NCBI RefSeq assembly: GCF_018691265.1
Contig: NW_024881303.1
Span: 14,005,777 to 14,069,776 of the forward strand
Length of the DNA stretch: 64,000 nt
Direction: 5' to 3'
From: Tyto alba
Lineage: Eukaryota; Chordata; Aves; Strigiformes; Tytonidae
The translations under genes were made by a program, and so were the position numbers. The notes beneath the pieces were generated by a model that was given only the letters and a program-made list of their open reading frames with translations, was not told the DNA's origin and did not search any database. Position 1 is the first letter of the stretch. Every line of letters begins with the position of its first letter. This document shows positions 13,261 to 27,600 of the stretch, piece after piece.

Positions 13261-16200
13261 CATACAAAGGGCAGCATTTCTGAGGAGTAGTACATGAACC
13301 AGAGATCTTTATACGTATTAGATGCTACAAATTTTGTTCACCTATGAAAGATGGAGAGGGAAGCATAAGGGGAATTGTGTTTACTTCTCTCATAACAGTA
13401 TTCCTTAAATAGACAAAGCAGTCTGTATGAGTCTACTCCAGGCACAGTGTATCAATCACCATCTGACACCAAAACTGATGAGTTGTTGTTCTTCTCTAGA
13501 CAATGAAATAAAGTTTTGATGATGTTTCACCGAGAAATCCACCTTCTCTTTTTTTTTTTATTTTTCAAATGGACTATAGGTCTGTAAGTATCATCTGTGA
13601 TTACTGTCAGATGAGCCACAGACAATATTTGAAGTAGCATACTGCATGTTCTAGGACAAGACAAGGAAACACAGACTATTACAAGAGTGTGCCCAAATTC
13701 GAACCTCACTTGAGACTGGAGTCGGTCTCAATCACATCAGTGAGGGATAATGGAAGCTCTGTAGAAAGAAGAGGACAGTGAGTTACTTTATCATGCTTTG
13801 GCATAATAAAAAGTCATTTAAAAATTTTATAATCTGAAATGCTTTATCATCAGGCTTTGGGGACTGATATTTTTCCTGTAGTAAACTACTATTACTATAT
13901 TGTGACTACATAATATTCTTTTTAAAAAGGCTTGTTTATTATTTTCAGTACATACAAGTTTCTTACAAGTTTAGTTTCAGAAAGGAAACAACACAGTAAC
14001 AGAACTGGGAGCTTTTTCCATTTCATTTCTTTTAAAATTTACAGTTGCTTTAGACAAAAATGTATGTATGTTTTGCTGATTTCTGATTTGCCAACGAAAA
14101 GAACAATATCCCATGTAAACTGCAGAAGCTGACAAATTAATTTTTATGTTTGTATATCAGGCAAATAAATAAGTCTTACAGTTACTAATTATTTTTCAAC
14201 ATTGCACATGAGAATGCGATTAGACTGACTACAACTGACATTGATTATCTGAGATAGGATGTTATTAAATCCCTTTGGGGAGCCTTTGAAAGACCCACCA
14301 CACTTAGAGCAGAGAGCTTTTCTCTGCACTAGCTAATTTATGGAGCAATTACACAGGATTTACAAATGAAAAGATGTCAGGAAAAATAGTGAACAAAAAG
14401 CTAAAGTGTAATTCACACCCCTCCCCTCTGTCAAAACATTTCACAACCTCATGGCCTTAAAATGTTTTGTCAAGATTATCTATAGCAAAGCTATTTGCTA
14501 TATATCACTAAAGGTATGAGATAGGTTAGATTAAGACTACACGGAAGAGAGCTGGTAAGGGATCTGAAGACAGCAGAGATTTCTCCCTGCTCAAATGGCT
14601 TCTTTGCTCCAAGAGACCCAATTTAATTAATTTTGTGGGCCTGAAAAGACCAATGTTTTCATTTCATCCATCTCAGAGTTTTCAATTTTGTTACTTCATT
14701 AGAAAACTGCTATGGAGTGTTTCACAGTGAAGTACAGAGAAATATGCAAAATGCACTGGTTTGAAAAATCTCTACTAGTTCTGGAAAAACCTGTCTGAAG
14801 TCACTGATTTTCTTCAAAATCAAGATTTCAAAGACCTGATTTTTAGGAGCAGTTTACAATTTTGTACCTACAAATATGCAGATACAAAATGGAAAGCCAT
14901 GTAGAGACCACTTTCAAGTCTGTAGTCCTACAATGAGCTGTTCTGACACCCATAGTTGAGAATGAAAACACATAGTGAAGTATCACAGAACTGGTATATG
15001 TTAAATACACACTTATTGATTATGAGATTTGCAGTTTGAGAACATCAGAAGATCTCTAAGAGTTACATAATCCAAAGTAATACTGACAGTTCAATGAAGA
15101 ACCGACAACACTGAGGTATTACAGTTTGCAGAGATTTATTCTCCCCTCCACTTTGATTTTAAAGCTAATATTGCTGTAAATTCATGTGATGACAACACCT
15201 AAACCTCAGGCCATCTCATTTTTTCTGTCATCCCTGGGTGTCTTAACATATTTAATCCAAGTCTGGTACAGAAGAACTTAAAATATACTTCAATATTCCT
15301 TCCTTATTCAGTGAACAACTACAGAAACATGCTGGAATTCACTTAGTGCTTTTCCTCAGAGTGCCTTAAAGAGCAGCATCTTGCTGCCAGTAGTTCGTGA
15401 CATGAAGCCTATCCCAAGGTGGATTTACAGCAGTGGCAAGAGACTCAGTAGAGTTCTCCTTTCCTATAAACACTGAAGTTCTCTGCTGCTCTCTATAGCA
15501 CAGCTATTGCTCCTGGAATGCATCCCGCATGTAAAAATGAGTTCACGGTCCAGAAGGTCCCTACTATGCAGTACCCACTGGTAATTGATGGCAAATACTG
15601 GAAGGTAGGATTTTCTGCATGTGTATTGATCACTGACCACAGAGAAAGCTCATGCAAATATTCTGGTTCATAAATATGAACATGCTTGAGTGAGGAAAAA
15701 CTGATCTTTTATTGAGTTGATCGTTCAAGACATGTTATGTTGCAATTCTGATGTTACAAAGGAACACAGCAATACTGTATGAGGTATTCTGAATGGCCAG
15801 ATACTGTAGTCCTTACTAAGATTTTACTCAGGAAAAACCACCTTTGACTTGAGTGAGGATTTGCTTGACTAAGGACTGAACAGAGTGTTTTGAATCCTGC
15901 CAGCATTGCTTGATGCTAATGTCGGGCAACTTCTCTCATTGCAAATTTTCCTGCTTCGTTGGCCTTCTCCTGGGCTCTGTATCTGCTTTTGCTGTGTGTT
16001 GTTCATAGCTTATATCGCTAGTTCAGATTGCTTCTCTTTGTGCATTACATTTCCAGCAAATATTTTGCAGCTATTGTTCTGCTGATGGTAGATGTGCATG
16101 GAACCTGGTATGTGGAACCTGGACCTCAGCCCAGATTTAATTAACACTGTTAAACATGGTCTCACTATGGTGCTCAGAAGGAATTTTGTGAACCCTCTTT

Positions 16201-19200
16201 CAATGGAGCATAAATTTGTTTAATCTGATGTTTTTACAATGTAAAAATATAAGAGATTGATTCATAAATCTTGAAACCAAATGCTTCTCCAGTAAAATAG
16301 ATGGAGTTGCACCTGTTTACAGTCATAATAAGGTCAATTATAAATGTTTATTCTGACCTACAGCAGTTATACAAGAAAATCACTAAATGTCTGTGCTTAA
16401 TACATCACCTTTTTTTGTAGTTTTAATACTGCTTTAAAGTAATATATCCTGAATAATAATTAGTACCAAATTATGTCATAGCCTACTAATATGCAGCAAA
16501 TCTAGCTAGGTTATCACTCGTATGTCTTGTGAGCCATACCTAGCCATGGTTTATCCTCTATTCATGCTGCAGGGTACGAAATTCCTGGGTGCCAACCTGC
16601 CTATGGCAACCTAGAATTCTCCAGGGCAGGCTCGCAAAATCTTCACCTACTCTCTGGGACAGGTAACTAATAAGTGATGTTTTGTAAAGTTATGCTTTCT
16701 TTCTAACTTTCTGATGTCTGTAAAAATGTATCATTTCTTCACGTCAGTCTGTAGTCTCCCATCATTCAGTTGTGCTATGTTTTCTGAACTAGGGAAATAA
16801 CAGCAGACCTGTTTATAATAGTACTCTAGATGCTTGCCTCAGCCAAGCCTGTAATAATGGTTATTGATGTGTATAAAAACTGAAAGGTTTTTAAGAAGCT
16901 GCAAAATCCACAGCTGCCTACTACTAGTTAATACTTTTTTTCTGATGGAGTAGTTTTTATACTACAGATGCATTGCATTTCACGGTTGATGCCACAGTTA
17001 TCTGGGCAGTTCACCCACCTTTCTTAATTGATGGTATGTATATATTCTCTCCTTTATCAAGTTTACATTAATCATCAGTTTCCTGAAGTAAGCATTTTTT
17101 TCAATGCTATACGTACAGAGATGTTGAAAGGACGGAGGAGTTTTGACTGATTCTAGCTTACATTCCTATGCAGCACATAATAAAAGTTTATGTAATGACT
17201 AATTTTTCTATATATTGCTTAGATTCCCTTCAGCTTTTCTCCTAAATTCTCTCTTCGTTCTTTTTTGCTTAACTTTATTTCAAGTAGCAGGTATGTAGAA
17301 GAAATGTCATTCACCAATACTATCATTTCCAATGACATACAAGATATTAAAATATATTTCAAAGTAAGAAATTAATTAGATTAAAAAAATAAAGACAAGA
17401 TACGCTTTAGATTATCTTCCTGCAATCTATTGATTTTCTTTGAATAATGTGTGTGAATTTTCATCTTGAGTGCTGCTAGTGTAGAAAAGGCATAAGTGAG
17501 ATTCTTTCAGTGTTTTTTGGCACATTCTACACTCTGTGGAGTGAAAAAAAACAGCAATCTTGGGAAAGTGGTTTGAATTCCTCTTTTTTAGTCCCCTGGG
17601 GCTCTGCACATGCACTCTACTCTTACCTGGGTTTAGATGAGCTTGATGTAAAAATAGCTTTGCTCTGCTGCTTGTCCTTGTTAAAACCAGATGACCAGTA
17701 AAGCAAAATATAATCAGGGCATATAAAACTGTTTTTCAAAATGTTTGACCCTGATTCCAATTTGATTGGATATTTGGAAGTCTTTGAAAATTGAAACAAA
17801 TTCATACATCCAGTGTAATCACTGAGTTTGATCTTACGTGGTGCTTTTAAATGAATGTCCGTGGGGAAGTTCAGAGTCTTAGGATGACTTTTAATAGCCT
17901 TTCTGTAAGGCACTCTAGAAAAATAATCTCTGTTCCTACCATCACTGTCCATTTGTAGTTCTTACATTCAAAAGAAAATAATCTTACTCTTAAGGAGGAC
18001 AGTACTACAGCTAATCTCCAAGTACAGCAAAGCTTAAAATGCACAAAACCAGGTTTTTAGCTCAGGCTATTTAGACATTTCATAAAAAAAATAAACAGCC
18101 ATTGAAAGATAATTTTAATTTCCCTTCCTGCTTTTTAAAAAGCTCACAAGGATCAAAACTTTTAGGGAGTTTTTAGTATTACCAGAAAGTTTGTTTGTTC
18201 CTTTCTCATTGATTAACTCAAATCTTAATCACACTGTTTCAACATATATAGACCTTCAAAGTTTATCTGAAAACTTGCTTTCCAATTATATTGAAAAACA
18301 TGAGCTTGCTGAAGGAACTAAAAAACCCCACATTTGTTTGTGAAAATAAAAGATAGCGAGTATCACAACTGCCAGCACTTACAAAATGAGGATAGATTCT
18401 ATTTTATCCAACCTGATGCACCTTAACCTTTAAAAAACTAATAAGAAAGCAACAAAATTTTCAGCAAGAGATTTAAAAAAACCAAGTCTCAATTCACCCA
18501 GAATGCTAAAGTCATTCATTTATAAGGAAAATAAATAAATAAATAAAAGTAGTCTGTGTTTAGGTAATACACATCTCAGGGCACAAGAGGAATTTTTGGG
18601 CAAGTCTGTAGCAATGAAGCTGCTTCCTCACTCTGCATGGTTCTTTGGGGTGCTGTGTCCGCAGAGCAGGTAGAAACAGAGGACTCCTGGGTCCCCTCTG
18701 AAGAAGCACATTGTGTATTTCTTTTCACATGAATAGTGCAAACATCTTTTCAGATGAATGTCTGCTGCCTGATTTGGTCCCTCCACACTTGCAGAGAGCT
18801 CTTTCATTTACTGGCTCACTCCAAAAACTACAGAAGAGCTAATGCCAAAATGCTGGGCTGCTAACAGGAGTTTGGAGAAATGCAATCCTTCTCCCTCTCC
18901 TTACCCATACACCTACAAAAAAGGCGACAAAACAGATTCTTACACTGAAAAGCTGGTTCAGCTGAGGGAGCATGATGAAATAGACCTGATTGAACGAATA
19001 AATTGTGACCTTATGTTAGGAGGAAGGTTGTATGAAATGATGGCACAACATGCTGAGCGGTGGGGAACTTGCTAGAGGTCAACTCATTTATACTCTTGCA
19101 AAGTAGAAGACTTCTCAGTTAACAAGTCCTAAAATAGTGTGGTGCAGTGTATAAAACAAGGTAGGGCTCAGAAAAATTAGCCAAAGATGACAGATGGCAA

Positions 19201-22200
19201 TTCCTTTCTCTTTTTTTCCTTCTCTTCTTTTGCCATAACATTAATTTGATCAAAGAGTTGAGGATCATTTGTTATCGTAGGAAGACTAAAAATAACTTGA
19301 AATATTCTGGCAAAATAAGTTCATTCAGATAACAACCAGTAGCTCTCATTGTTCCTGTTCAACACCTTATACGTGAATCTTTGTGTACTAGTAGTTTCCC
19401 TCATAACCAAAATTACATGTGCACAGATGAGAATTTTGGTGTGTCCAGGCTAAGGAATATTATTTAATCAATTTTTTAAATCAATTGATTAATTTATTTA
19501 ATTTGTTTGCCTGTGTTAACAAACCCGTGATCTATTCTACTGCCACAAAAACTTCCAAAAAGTCCCTAAAGTTCACCTCTGTGGCATGTTGCTTTAGTAA
19601 TGTCATAGAGATGTGTGTGATAGGGGAACTAAATGATAAAGAACAGAGACTTCAGTAGAACTGACTGCTCCAATGGCTACTGAAAGTGTCTGAGAAGTCA
19701 GTGTTGTGCCTCACTCTAAGCAAAAGCAGCAGTATCTCCTATACTCTTTGGTAATAATATCTGGCAAGCATTGGTATTTTTTTTAAAGGCAAGCACCTAT
19801 GGACTCACATTAGAGATACAACAAGAGCTTCTGTCTTGTAGGACTTTTGTCACAAAAGAGGATCAGAATCTGACTGTGTCCAGATATAATTGAAAAGAAA
19901 TTTTTAATTCAGTAATTTATGCAAAGAAGCTAATATACACTGCTTATAAAAGAAAAAAGCAGTGGCATCTGAAGTTCCTCCTCCCTCCAGTCTCAGTCCC
20001 AGCTGTAATTCTGTCTGACTGGTCCTGGAGCCAAAAAAGTACATTTAATTTTTTCAGCTGCTTAGCATAAACTTTCTGATGGGAAGTGCTAAGCCAGCCC
20101 ACCAAAATGAGTCCCTTGAGCCAGACAAAGATGAATTTCAAATCAAAGGAAAGAGAAAAAAAGATTGAGAAAGAAATAGCTAAGGTGAGAGCAGAGATTA
20201 TAACCTCTGTCCATCAATTTATATCTGGATGCTTTATACCAAATGAAACAGGAACAAAATTCTTTCCTTATTACTAAAGCAGATTTCTATAGTACTCCCC
20301 TACTGCACATCCAACCTCAGTCCTTTAATAGAAAGAGTAAAATAAATTTTAGCTTGCTTCTGGGCAGCGGGTTTCACCCATCCTCATTACATGTCCTATT
20401 ACAAATAAACAGCACAAATCAGGAGAAACCACATTTCTGTTCCAGCACAGCTTGATCCAGATGAATCAGGAAAGTAAACAGACAAAAGCAAAAGTGAGAA
20501 AAGTTTAATAATTCAATTAAAATATGACTTTAGAAGCTTGTGAGCTGATGTGGCAGGCTGTTTTCAGTAATTTCCAGAGGGAGTGCTTATCTGTGACTAC
20601 ATACCAAAGCAATCTAGAAGCTGGCCACTCGAAGCTGTAAGGAGAGCTGCTGCAACTGAAGGCAGCTTGCTCAATCGCCTGGAGAGCTCTCTTTGGCTTC
20701 CAAATCATAAATTGAAGTTTACCTCTAATTTTGCTACCTCAATTTCACAATACCTCACTGGGTTTTTTTCTCCTTTCTCATAACTGCTTAGTAGCCTGGA
20801 TTCCCTAGTGAGATGCAGTGCAGACTACTAGGACTCTGCCAGACATTAAAAAGCAGGCAACATCTGTTCAACAACTTCAAATCACTTTCTGTGTGAGGCA
20901 GCCCCTCCAAATAGCCTTTGTTACAGCAAGAAGTATTTGTTGCAGTCAGCCTGTTCTGCTGCTTTCCCTATCCTTTCATACCCTGCCACTTTACATTGTA
21001 ACTCAACATTTCTTCTAGCTAAATGTTTTCTTGCAAATATACCAGCCTCTGGAATGCAAGAAAACAGCGGCTCTTACAGAGCTGATCCTTCTTCCAGAGT
21101 CATGTCAGAGCAGAATCTGAGCAGTAAGCAATGTGAAGATCACTTCATCCCTAGGAATGGTCAGGGTCATTATGTCTCTGTTCTCTTGGACGAATACTGG
21201 CTGAAGTTTGCCATGCCAGAATTTAACTCCCTTCTCTCCCAGTTTCACCATCTGACTCATTTCAGATGTGGTCCAGAGCACTAGGCAACATTTGGAAAAT
21301 GCAGACAACTTGGAGTAGGGCATGAACATGAGCAGACTCCACTATTATCATGAGAAAATAAACATACTCTTCCTACCTCTAGAGAATGAGTCAGAAAACA
21401 TGTATTCCTCCATGAACTGGATGCTTTTTTCCATCTCTTGCAACCTTATTTTCCACCGGTTCATCCCTTCATTTGCTAGCAACACAGAGAACCAAATTGA
21501 ACAGGGGCAGTCTTTATTCAAACTTCAGTAAGATCACTTACTGAACCTAATGGTTTGCATTTAAGCCACTGACTCCAAGAGCCTACCTGCCAGAGCTTAA
21601 ATCAATCAGTCCCCGCACACTTTAGGAAGAGACTAACAGAGGCACTGGGAGGCAGCTTGGAAGAAGACAAAGATCGTAACAGCTTCTGCTGCTTCCACTG
21701 TTTCACTCTGCTTTAGTCACCTTTGAATTTGGGCACAAAGCTCCTGCTTTTTTGCTGTGCACTGCATTCATTGCACACAGCCAGCCTGACTACGCTCAAG
21801 TATTTAACCTCAAAAGAGTCCCGTAAGCAGAAGTGGTCATCTCATTAATAGGAAACAGAATCATATTTTGAAGACTCCAGATCCAAGATCAAGTTAGCAG
21901 AAGTATTAAATCAGTCCTCAGAGGGCTGGCTCAGCTCCTCAGTCCCCATGCAGCCCCTCACCAAGCACGCTGCTGGGCTAGCCAGCACAGCTGCTTGTGG
22001 CAGACGGTGCATGTCCTGGTTTGTAAGTCCGTGTCCTTCCCTCTCCATGAGCTACTCTGCACCCTTGATTTCTCAGTGCTCTGCACAATAACATGCTCCC
22101 TAGAAGCAGGTCTGGATTCTCACTGTTAATTTTCATTTGCCCTTTGCAATTTTCAGCACACTGGGGAAATCACAATTGCCTGCTGAAGAAATTTCGTTTA

Positions 22201-23940
22201 AAATAATCAAAACACCTTTAGTGTCTATTTCTGAAAGCTGTAATTTTATTCATGGTATTTCTGTTCAATCCATTCAGAGCCTTAGGTTATGGATAGTACC
22301 TTTAAATAAAGGACAAGTCGTATGTCTTTATTATGAGCATATTTAAAAAATCTTACCGTGTTCCACTGACAATAATGGCATTCATTTAAGACAACTCGGT
22401 GCTGGTCCTCTAAGGGTTTTTTGCATTGTCAACATTAACTGAATTTTCGTATCTTAATCACCTCATATTATGGTTAACATTGAATGCCCTTGTTGGATAG
22501 ATGTGTCTGTGGGCTTCAGACACTTGTTATGGAAGTCACCCCTTCTGCAATGAAAGACTGGTCAATATAGCCAAAACATGATTCAGTTTTATTTTTAAGA
22601 GAGATCTCTCTTTTCTACCTCTTACAAATAAGCTCAGCAGTTTAGACACATTTACCATATAATATCTCTTGTCTAGTCTGAATTTTTAACTGTGTAAATT
22701 ATGTAAGAGTCAGGTACCTACATCCTAAGTGAAGAGAAGCTACCTTCCAAAATCTAGCAATACTTCTGTTTTAAGGTAGCTGTATCAGCTCTCCAGGTGC
22801 TGTAAATAGGTACTCATGCTAACGATCTGTCCCACAGCACTTCAGACTTCATCTGGTAAACATCTCTTTTTTCACCATCTTCCTTCCAAATGACTCCAAT
22901 GTTTCTGATAAAGCATCCCTCTTCTCTGGTTTAAATTCTGACACAATGCCTGGAACCTAAGAAAAGGGCTCTGTTACTTGTTTTATGTGTCCATCAGTCA
23001 TCTGGAAACTATCTGAGCTCCAGATTTGGATCACCCACACATTTGTTCTGAAACATATGTACAGGCCTTCCCTCTTGCAATCCAAAACTCAGCTTCAGGT
23101 TGTTTATTTTGAAAATGAGTACTGGAAAGAATATTTAAGCGGTTTAATACTTGCAAAAAAAAAAAAAAAAAAAACAAAAAACCAACCTCTAAAAGCAATC
23201 TGTCTATATATGTGTGTATATATATCTACAGGAAGGAAAGATCTGCACACAGTTTGACAGGCAAACTGTTCATACTAGAAAGTTTCAAATATTTAAAAAA
23301 CTTCTGTGAAAGTAATGGGGAAATTTGGTGGATGTACTGTAGTGAAAATTAAAAAAAAAAAGATAGCTCTTGGAGAAAAATTGCAAAAAATAGGTAAGCT
23401 GAACAAAGTGTATGTGAGCCTGAATTTATAGGAAAATGCTTATTCTAGAACTTGGATACACATTTGCCAAGGCATTTGTTTGGGTACAAATGAAGCTGCT
23501 GAATAAAGAGCACAAGAGCACTGGGATTTGTGGACTGGGGTCTGGGTCTGAGCTGCAGCAACATAATCTATTTCACCAGTAAAACTAATTTCAAGTCTGT
23601 AGTTGGATCCTCAGATTCTGGATCTAGAATTTGTAATTTGATCCCATCCCCCTCCTAATCAGATGGAGCAAGCACAAGGTTAGCCACAAAAAATGCAGTG
23701 AAGAAAGACAGTTTTGACCTTACCCTTTTGAAACGGTGTCCCTGAGCATGTAACACATAATCAAAACTCGATTAATATAGAAATCCAATTACTGCTTCAT
23801 TAAAGATCTTTCATTAATCTAGAAAAAAATTGTAAAATGCTCAGACTTCATTTCTCAACAACTACAAATCTAAAAAACATTGTTGTGGGGTCAGATTTAG
23901 TGACACAACTCGTTTCAAAGCTATTCCTCCTAAGCCAAGG
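13261..23940. other. Non-coding AT-rich sequence
   Basis: No gene or repeat family is recognised. Notable points: the palindrome aatcaattgatt at 19479-19490 within a longer AT-rich run, a tract of about 20 A at 23155-23174 followed by a TA/TG-alternating patch at about 23200-23226, and a 77-residue open frame at 18842-19075 that I could not assign. The other frames are short, overlapping and featureless. Confidence 0.5.
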
Positions 23941-24650
23941 TTTGGGTGCCTTTCTTGCAGCATGTCCCCCCTGGGCAGCATGCAGATCTAGCGTGCCCCA
24001 TGCCAGAGCCGTGCCCCATGCCAGAGCCGTGCCCCATGCCAGAGCCATGCCCCATGACCAGCAGCAGAGCTGTGCTCCAATAAAAGGTCCTGGGTAATCC
24101 AGATCACCAGCCACGGTTCAGCAGGAGCTGCTGAAGCCAAAATTCCCTGGTAGCTCCAAGACCAAATTGGCAATATAGTCCAGCTCTGTTGAGTAGCAAC
24201 ACAGTGGCACCAAGGACCTGTTGGCATTTGGCATCTCTACCAGCTGTGGACATCCTCAGAGCTCTCTGTCCCCGGTTTGCCACCCCCTGGGCTGTGAGCT
24301 ACATGTCAGCAAGAGCTCTGCCAGGGCCTTGCTTCCTGCCTGGTTGACTGCCCTCATCTCTGCGATGATAGGATCCAGTCAGAGATCAGAAGCAAAACCA
24401 GGAATGTGGCTGTTTGCTCTCCTTGAGCCAAACAAGCCATGTCTTTGCAGAGGTCCTCAGCAGTCTCCCACAGTTTGGAAAGAACTTCCAGCAAAGCAAG
24501 TGCACAAACCTGGCCCCAGGCTCTCTGGCTGCCCACCGTGTCACTGCTGACGGTTGTCATCAGTGGTCTAAGTCAGCACGGCAAGGCTGGGCTCACAGGC
24601 AGTCCCTTGGTCCTTCAGAGAGACCCTCTCCATAACTTTAGACCTTTTCA
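23941..24650. other. GC-rich patch of unknown origin with minisatellite
   Basis: This segment of about 700 bp is clearly richer in G+C than its flanks and stays open in several overlapping frames on both strands. No frame shows a domain I recognise, and no TG...CA termini or poly(A) tail mark it as a known element. It could be part of a degraded endogenous retrovirus, a lncRNA exon or a local GC-biased region. The 18-bp tandem array sits at its left end. Confidence 0.35.
23993..24046. repeat. 18-bp minisatellite, three perfect units
   Basis: The unit gtgccccatgccagagcc is repeated three times exactly (23993, 24011, 24029), followed by a diverged partial unit starting atgccccatgacc. As 18 is a multiple of 3, the array keeps reading frames open and gives hexapeptide repeats in overlapping frames, which explains several spurious ORFs here. 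Confidence 0.9.
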
Positions 24651-27600
24651 CAGCAATCACCTGTGCAGGGCTGACTGGTTTTGTCTTCTCTGTGTAAAAA
24701 CCCACAAGGTGAAAGAAGAAAAGATACTTTTTAAAATTCCGTTCCAGAATGTATTTTTTCAGTTTCCCTCAGTGCTCCCAAATTCCTGATCCTATTAAGC
24801 CCTTTTTTAGAATGTGACACATTGCAGACACAAAACAGATCTGATAAACACTTTAAAAGCATTTAGTAGTTCTTTTTTGCAGGTCTCCACGCAATCTAAG
24901 CAAACAAGAAAGGGAATACTATTACCTCATCTCATACACATAGTACTGACTCAGGAAGAGGGGGAGTTATCTGAGATGTCGTTGTCTACGTCTGAGCTAC
25001 TTGACTAGATTCCTGTTGTAATTAACGGAAATGGGTACTTCCAGATTTGCGTCACCTCATCTAAAAGTAAGCTTCCAAAATAGGTCAGTTTAATTTCATC
25101 CTGATAGAGCCTGTGTGTTACGACCAACTAAGAACAGGAGCCAGAACTGACCAGCAGTATTAACATTTGCTTTTGGTCAGATCAGTCTTGCCTCAACTCA
25201 CTTGACCAGTATAACACCAGGCACATTTGGCAAAGCCAGGTACAAGACTCAGAGCCCCAAACCCCACTCCAGGTTAGTTTCTACTTATAGGTTCCTTCTC
25301 CCAAGACATGATGTTTACACACAAAATATAATTACTTTGACTTAGGATTTCATGGCTGCATTAAAACTTCTGTTTCATTACCCAGAAATTAGAACCTTGA
25401 ATATGTTTTTTTCAGTATATTTGACATGGGCGTCTATCTTGCCCTCATTTTGCATTCCTTTCACTGTTAATTTCCCTCCTAACATCATTAATCATATTTT
25501 GTTTTACTCATTCCTAGAGCTGTGTGAAAGAATGTGATCAGTCCATTCAGGGAGAATTTCAATAGTCCAAAAAATGGGTTTGCTTTGGTTTTAAACAACA
25601 TTGCAGAGCAATCTACAAAGCAAAGCCCTGGGGTGTCAAGCAGACATGAAAGTGCCACCAAAACAGTTTGACCAGTGAGGTGGAGACGTGGGGTTTTCGG
25701 GACACTCCACCGATAGGACAGCCCAATAGACATCAACTCTCAGGGCATAACAGCTCAGGAATCACCCTCTTTTGTGGGCTGTCCAAGGGTAGAAAGCTCT
25801 AGAAATCCTCCAGCCTCTGGGCAGCTGAACAGATCCAACTTTTTATGCCAGCACTCTTCTGTCATCAGGCCATCTGCCAGGCAGAAGAGCTGGCAGAAGA
25901 TCAGACAGGTATAATGAAAACCTGCTTGTTTTCCAGCACACCTTCCTCAGAATAGGCCACCACCACACAACATCTCAGCTTTGCTGAAATGCTCCAGTAG
26001 AAATATGTTCACCTGGAGATTCTCCAGCCAGCGCTACGGATGAGTCCCAGCCAACAGCTGCAGGCTGAGATAGGCACACGTGGTCCATCCCCGCTGTGCT
26101 CATCGACCTGCACACCCTTCCCTGGGGCTGAAGTTGTGCAGAGTGGCATCAACGCTCAGCTTAACGTACAAGACAGTGGGAACATCTAGGGGGAAAATAT
26201 CCATTTTGACTATTCACCACCCTTTGTGGACAGAAGTTTATTGGAGAGGAAGAGGTGACACCAGGAATGCAAACATGTCTTTGCTTCAACTCTTATGCAA
26301 GCTGGGATGGCAAAATTTTAATGCCAGGAAAGTACCAGGAGTGTTTGGTGGTATTTGAATTTGCCTGCACAGCCTTCTCATCTTTCTCCTGTAAAACAGA
26401 CTTCTTTTCACTAAATGTAGAGTCTGAGTAGTGCTAACTCCTACCTGGTAGTATCTTCCCTGAACGGCCTCTGAATTGTTGCTGAGGATCAGCTCCAGCA
26501 ATGGGATTCAACAGTGAGGTCTGGCATCTCTGTACTGCCCTGGGGAAGAGGGCTTCAAGTTTCCCACAACTCCAGAATTCAAACCTGGCAATTACTGGCA
26601 GCATTACAATGTTTGTGAGCACAAATTTCTGTGCCAATATATGTTTTCATATCTATTTTATATTTTCAATTATTATAAACAGAACTATTTTATTAATATA
26701 ATAATTTGGAAAGTCTGAAGACCTGTTTTTAATAACCTTTAAAGTAGCTTCCCTTGAGAGGTTTTCTTTCACCAGTCTAAATATTTAATATTGTACTAAT
26801 TGTTCTTGTTTTTAGAGAAATACTTTAATGAAGCAAAATGGGTAATGACTTTCAAACCACTGGTTGTCACAGAGTGGGACTTTGGAGATCATTAGAAGAA
26901 ATAGAGAACCACTTATGCAAAAGGTCCTACTCCACAGGATTTTGGATCCTGCCCTGTAATTCTTCCCAGCTGTCAGAGGTTCAGTAAATCCATGGCGTAC
27001 AGGACTGATATTTTCTAAGACATAGTACTACCAGATTTCCCAAGACTATTTTTTATTTGCAAATAAGTCATCTCCTTTCTCTTGGCTCTACTTTTTCCAC
27101 TGAATTATTTTCTTAGTTTATAACTAAAAAATGAATATATATATATATATATATATATTATTCATCGATATATATATTCTTTATTATCGATATAATAAAT
27201 TATGAGGGTCGACTAGCTATAAAAGATAAATTATGAAATAAAACATATTGATTTACCAACATTTTAAAAATTGTCCAGTGAACTTTTTAAATTAACTGGT
27301 ATATGACAAGCAGAAACAAAATGCAGCTAGTTTGTGGAGTTGGTTGTTTTGGAGAAAAGTGAAAATGCTAAATGCTTGACCTCATGTCTCCACATTTTGA
27401 CTTTTTTTTTCCCCTCTTTTCAACCCTGTCTAAATTACTACTACCAAGTTTACAGGGGCACATAACAAAATTAAGCACTACTTATGAAAAGCCCAGATTT
27501 CTAGAACAAGAAAGTATGCAACATGTCATAAGGAAAGAGAATTTAGGCATGGTATTATACAATACCACTGGAAGCTAACAGTAAGAGGAAGATTTTCAGA

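Noticed and set aside
18842..19075. 77-residue frame with a plausible-looking charged C-terminal half
   Set aside because: It has no recognisable family and no strong splice or promoter context; a Met-to-stop frame of this length is expected by chance in 64 kb.
24354..24560. Minus-strand frame resembling a retroviral gag-like helix
   Set aside because: The resemblance is a vague impression only; no zinc knuckle, protease or polymerase sequence lies nearby.
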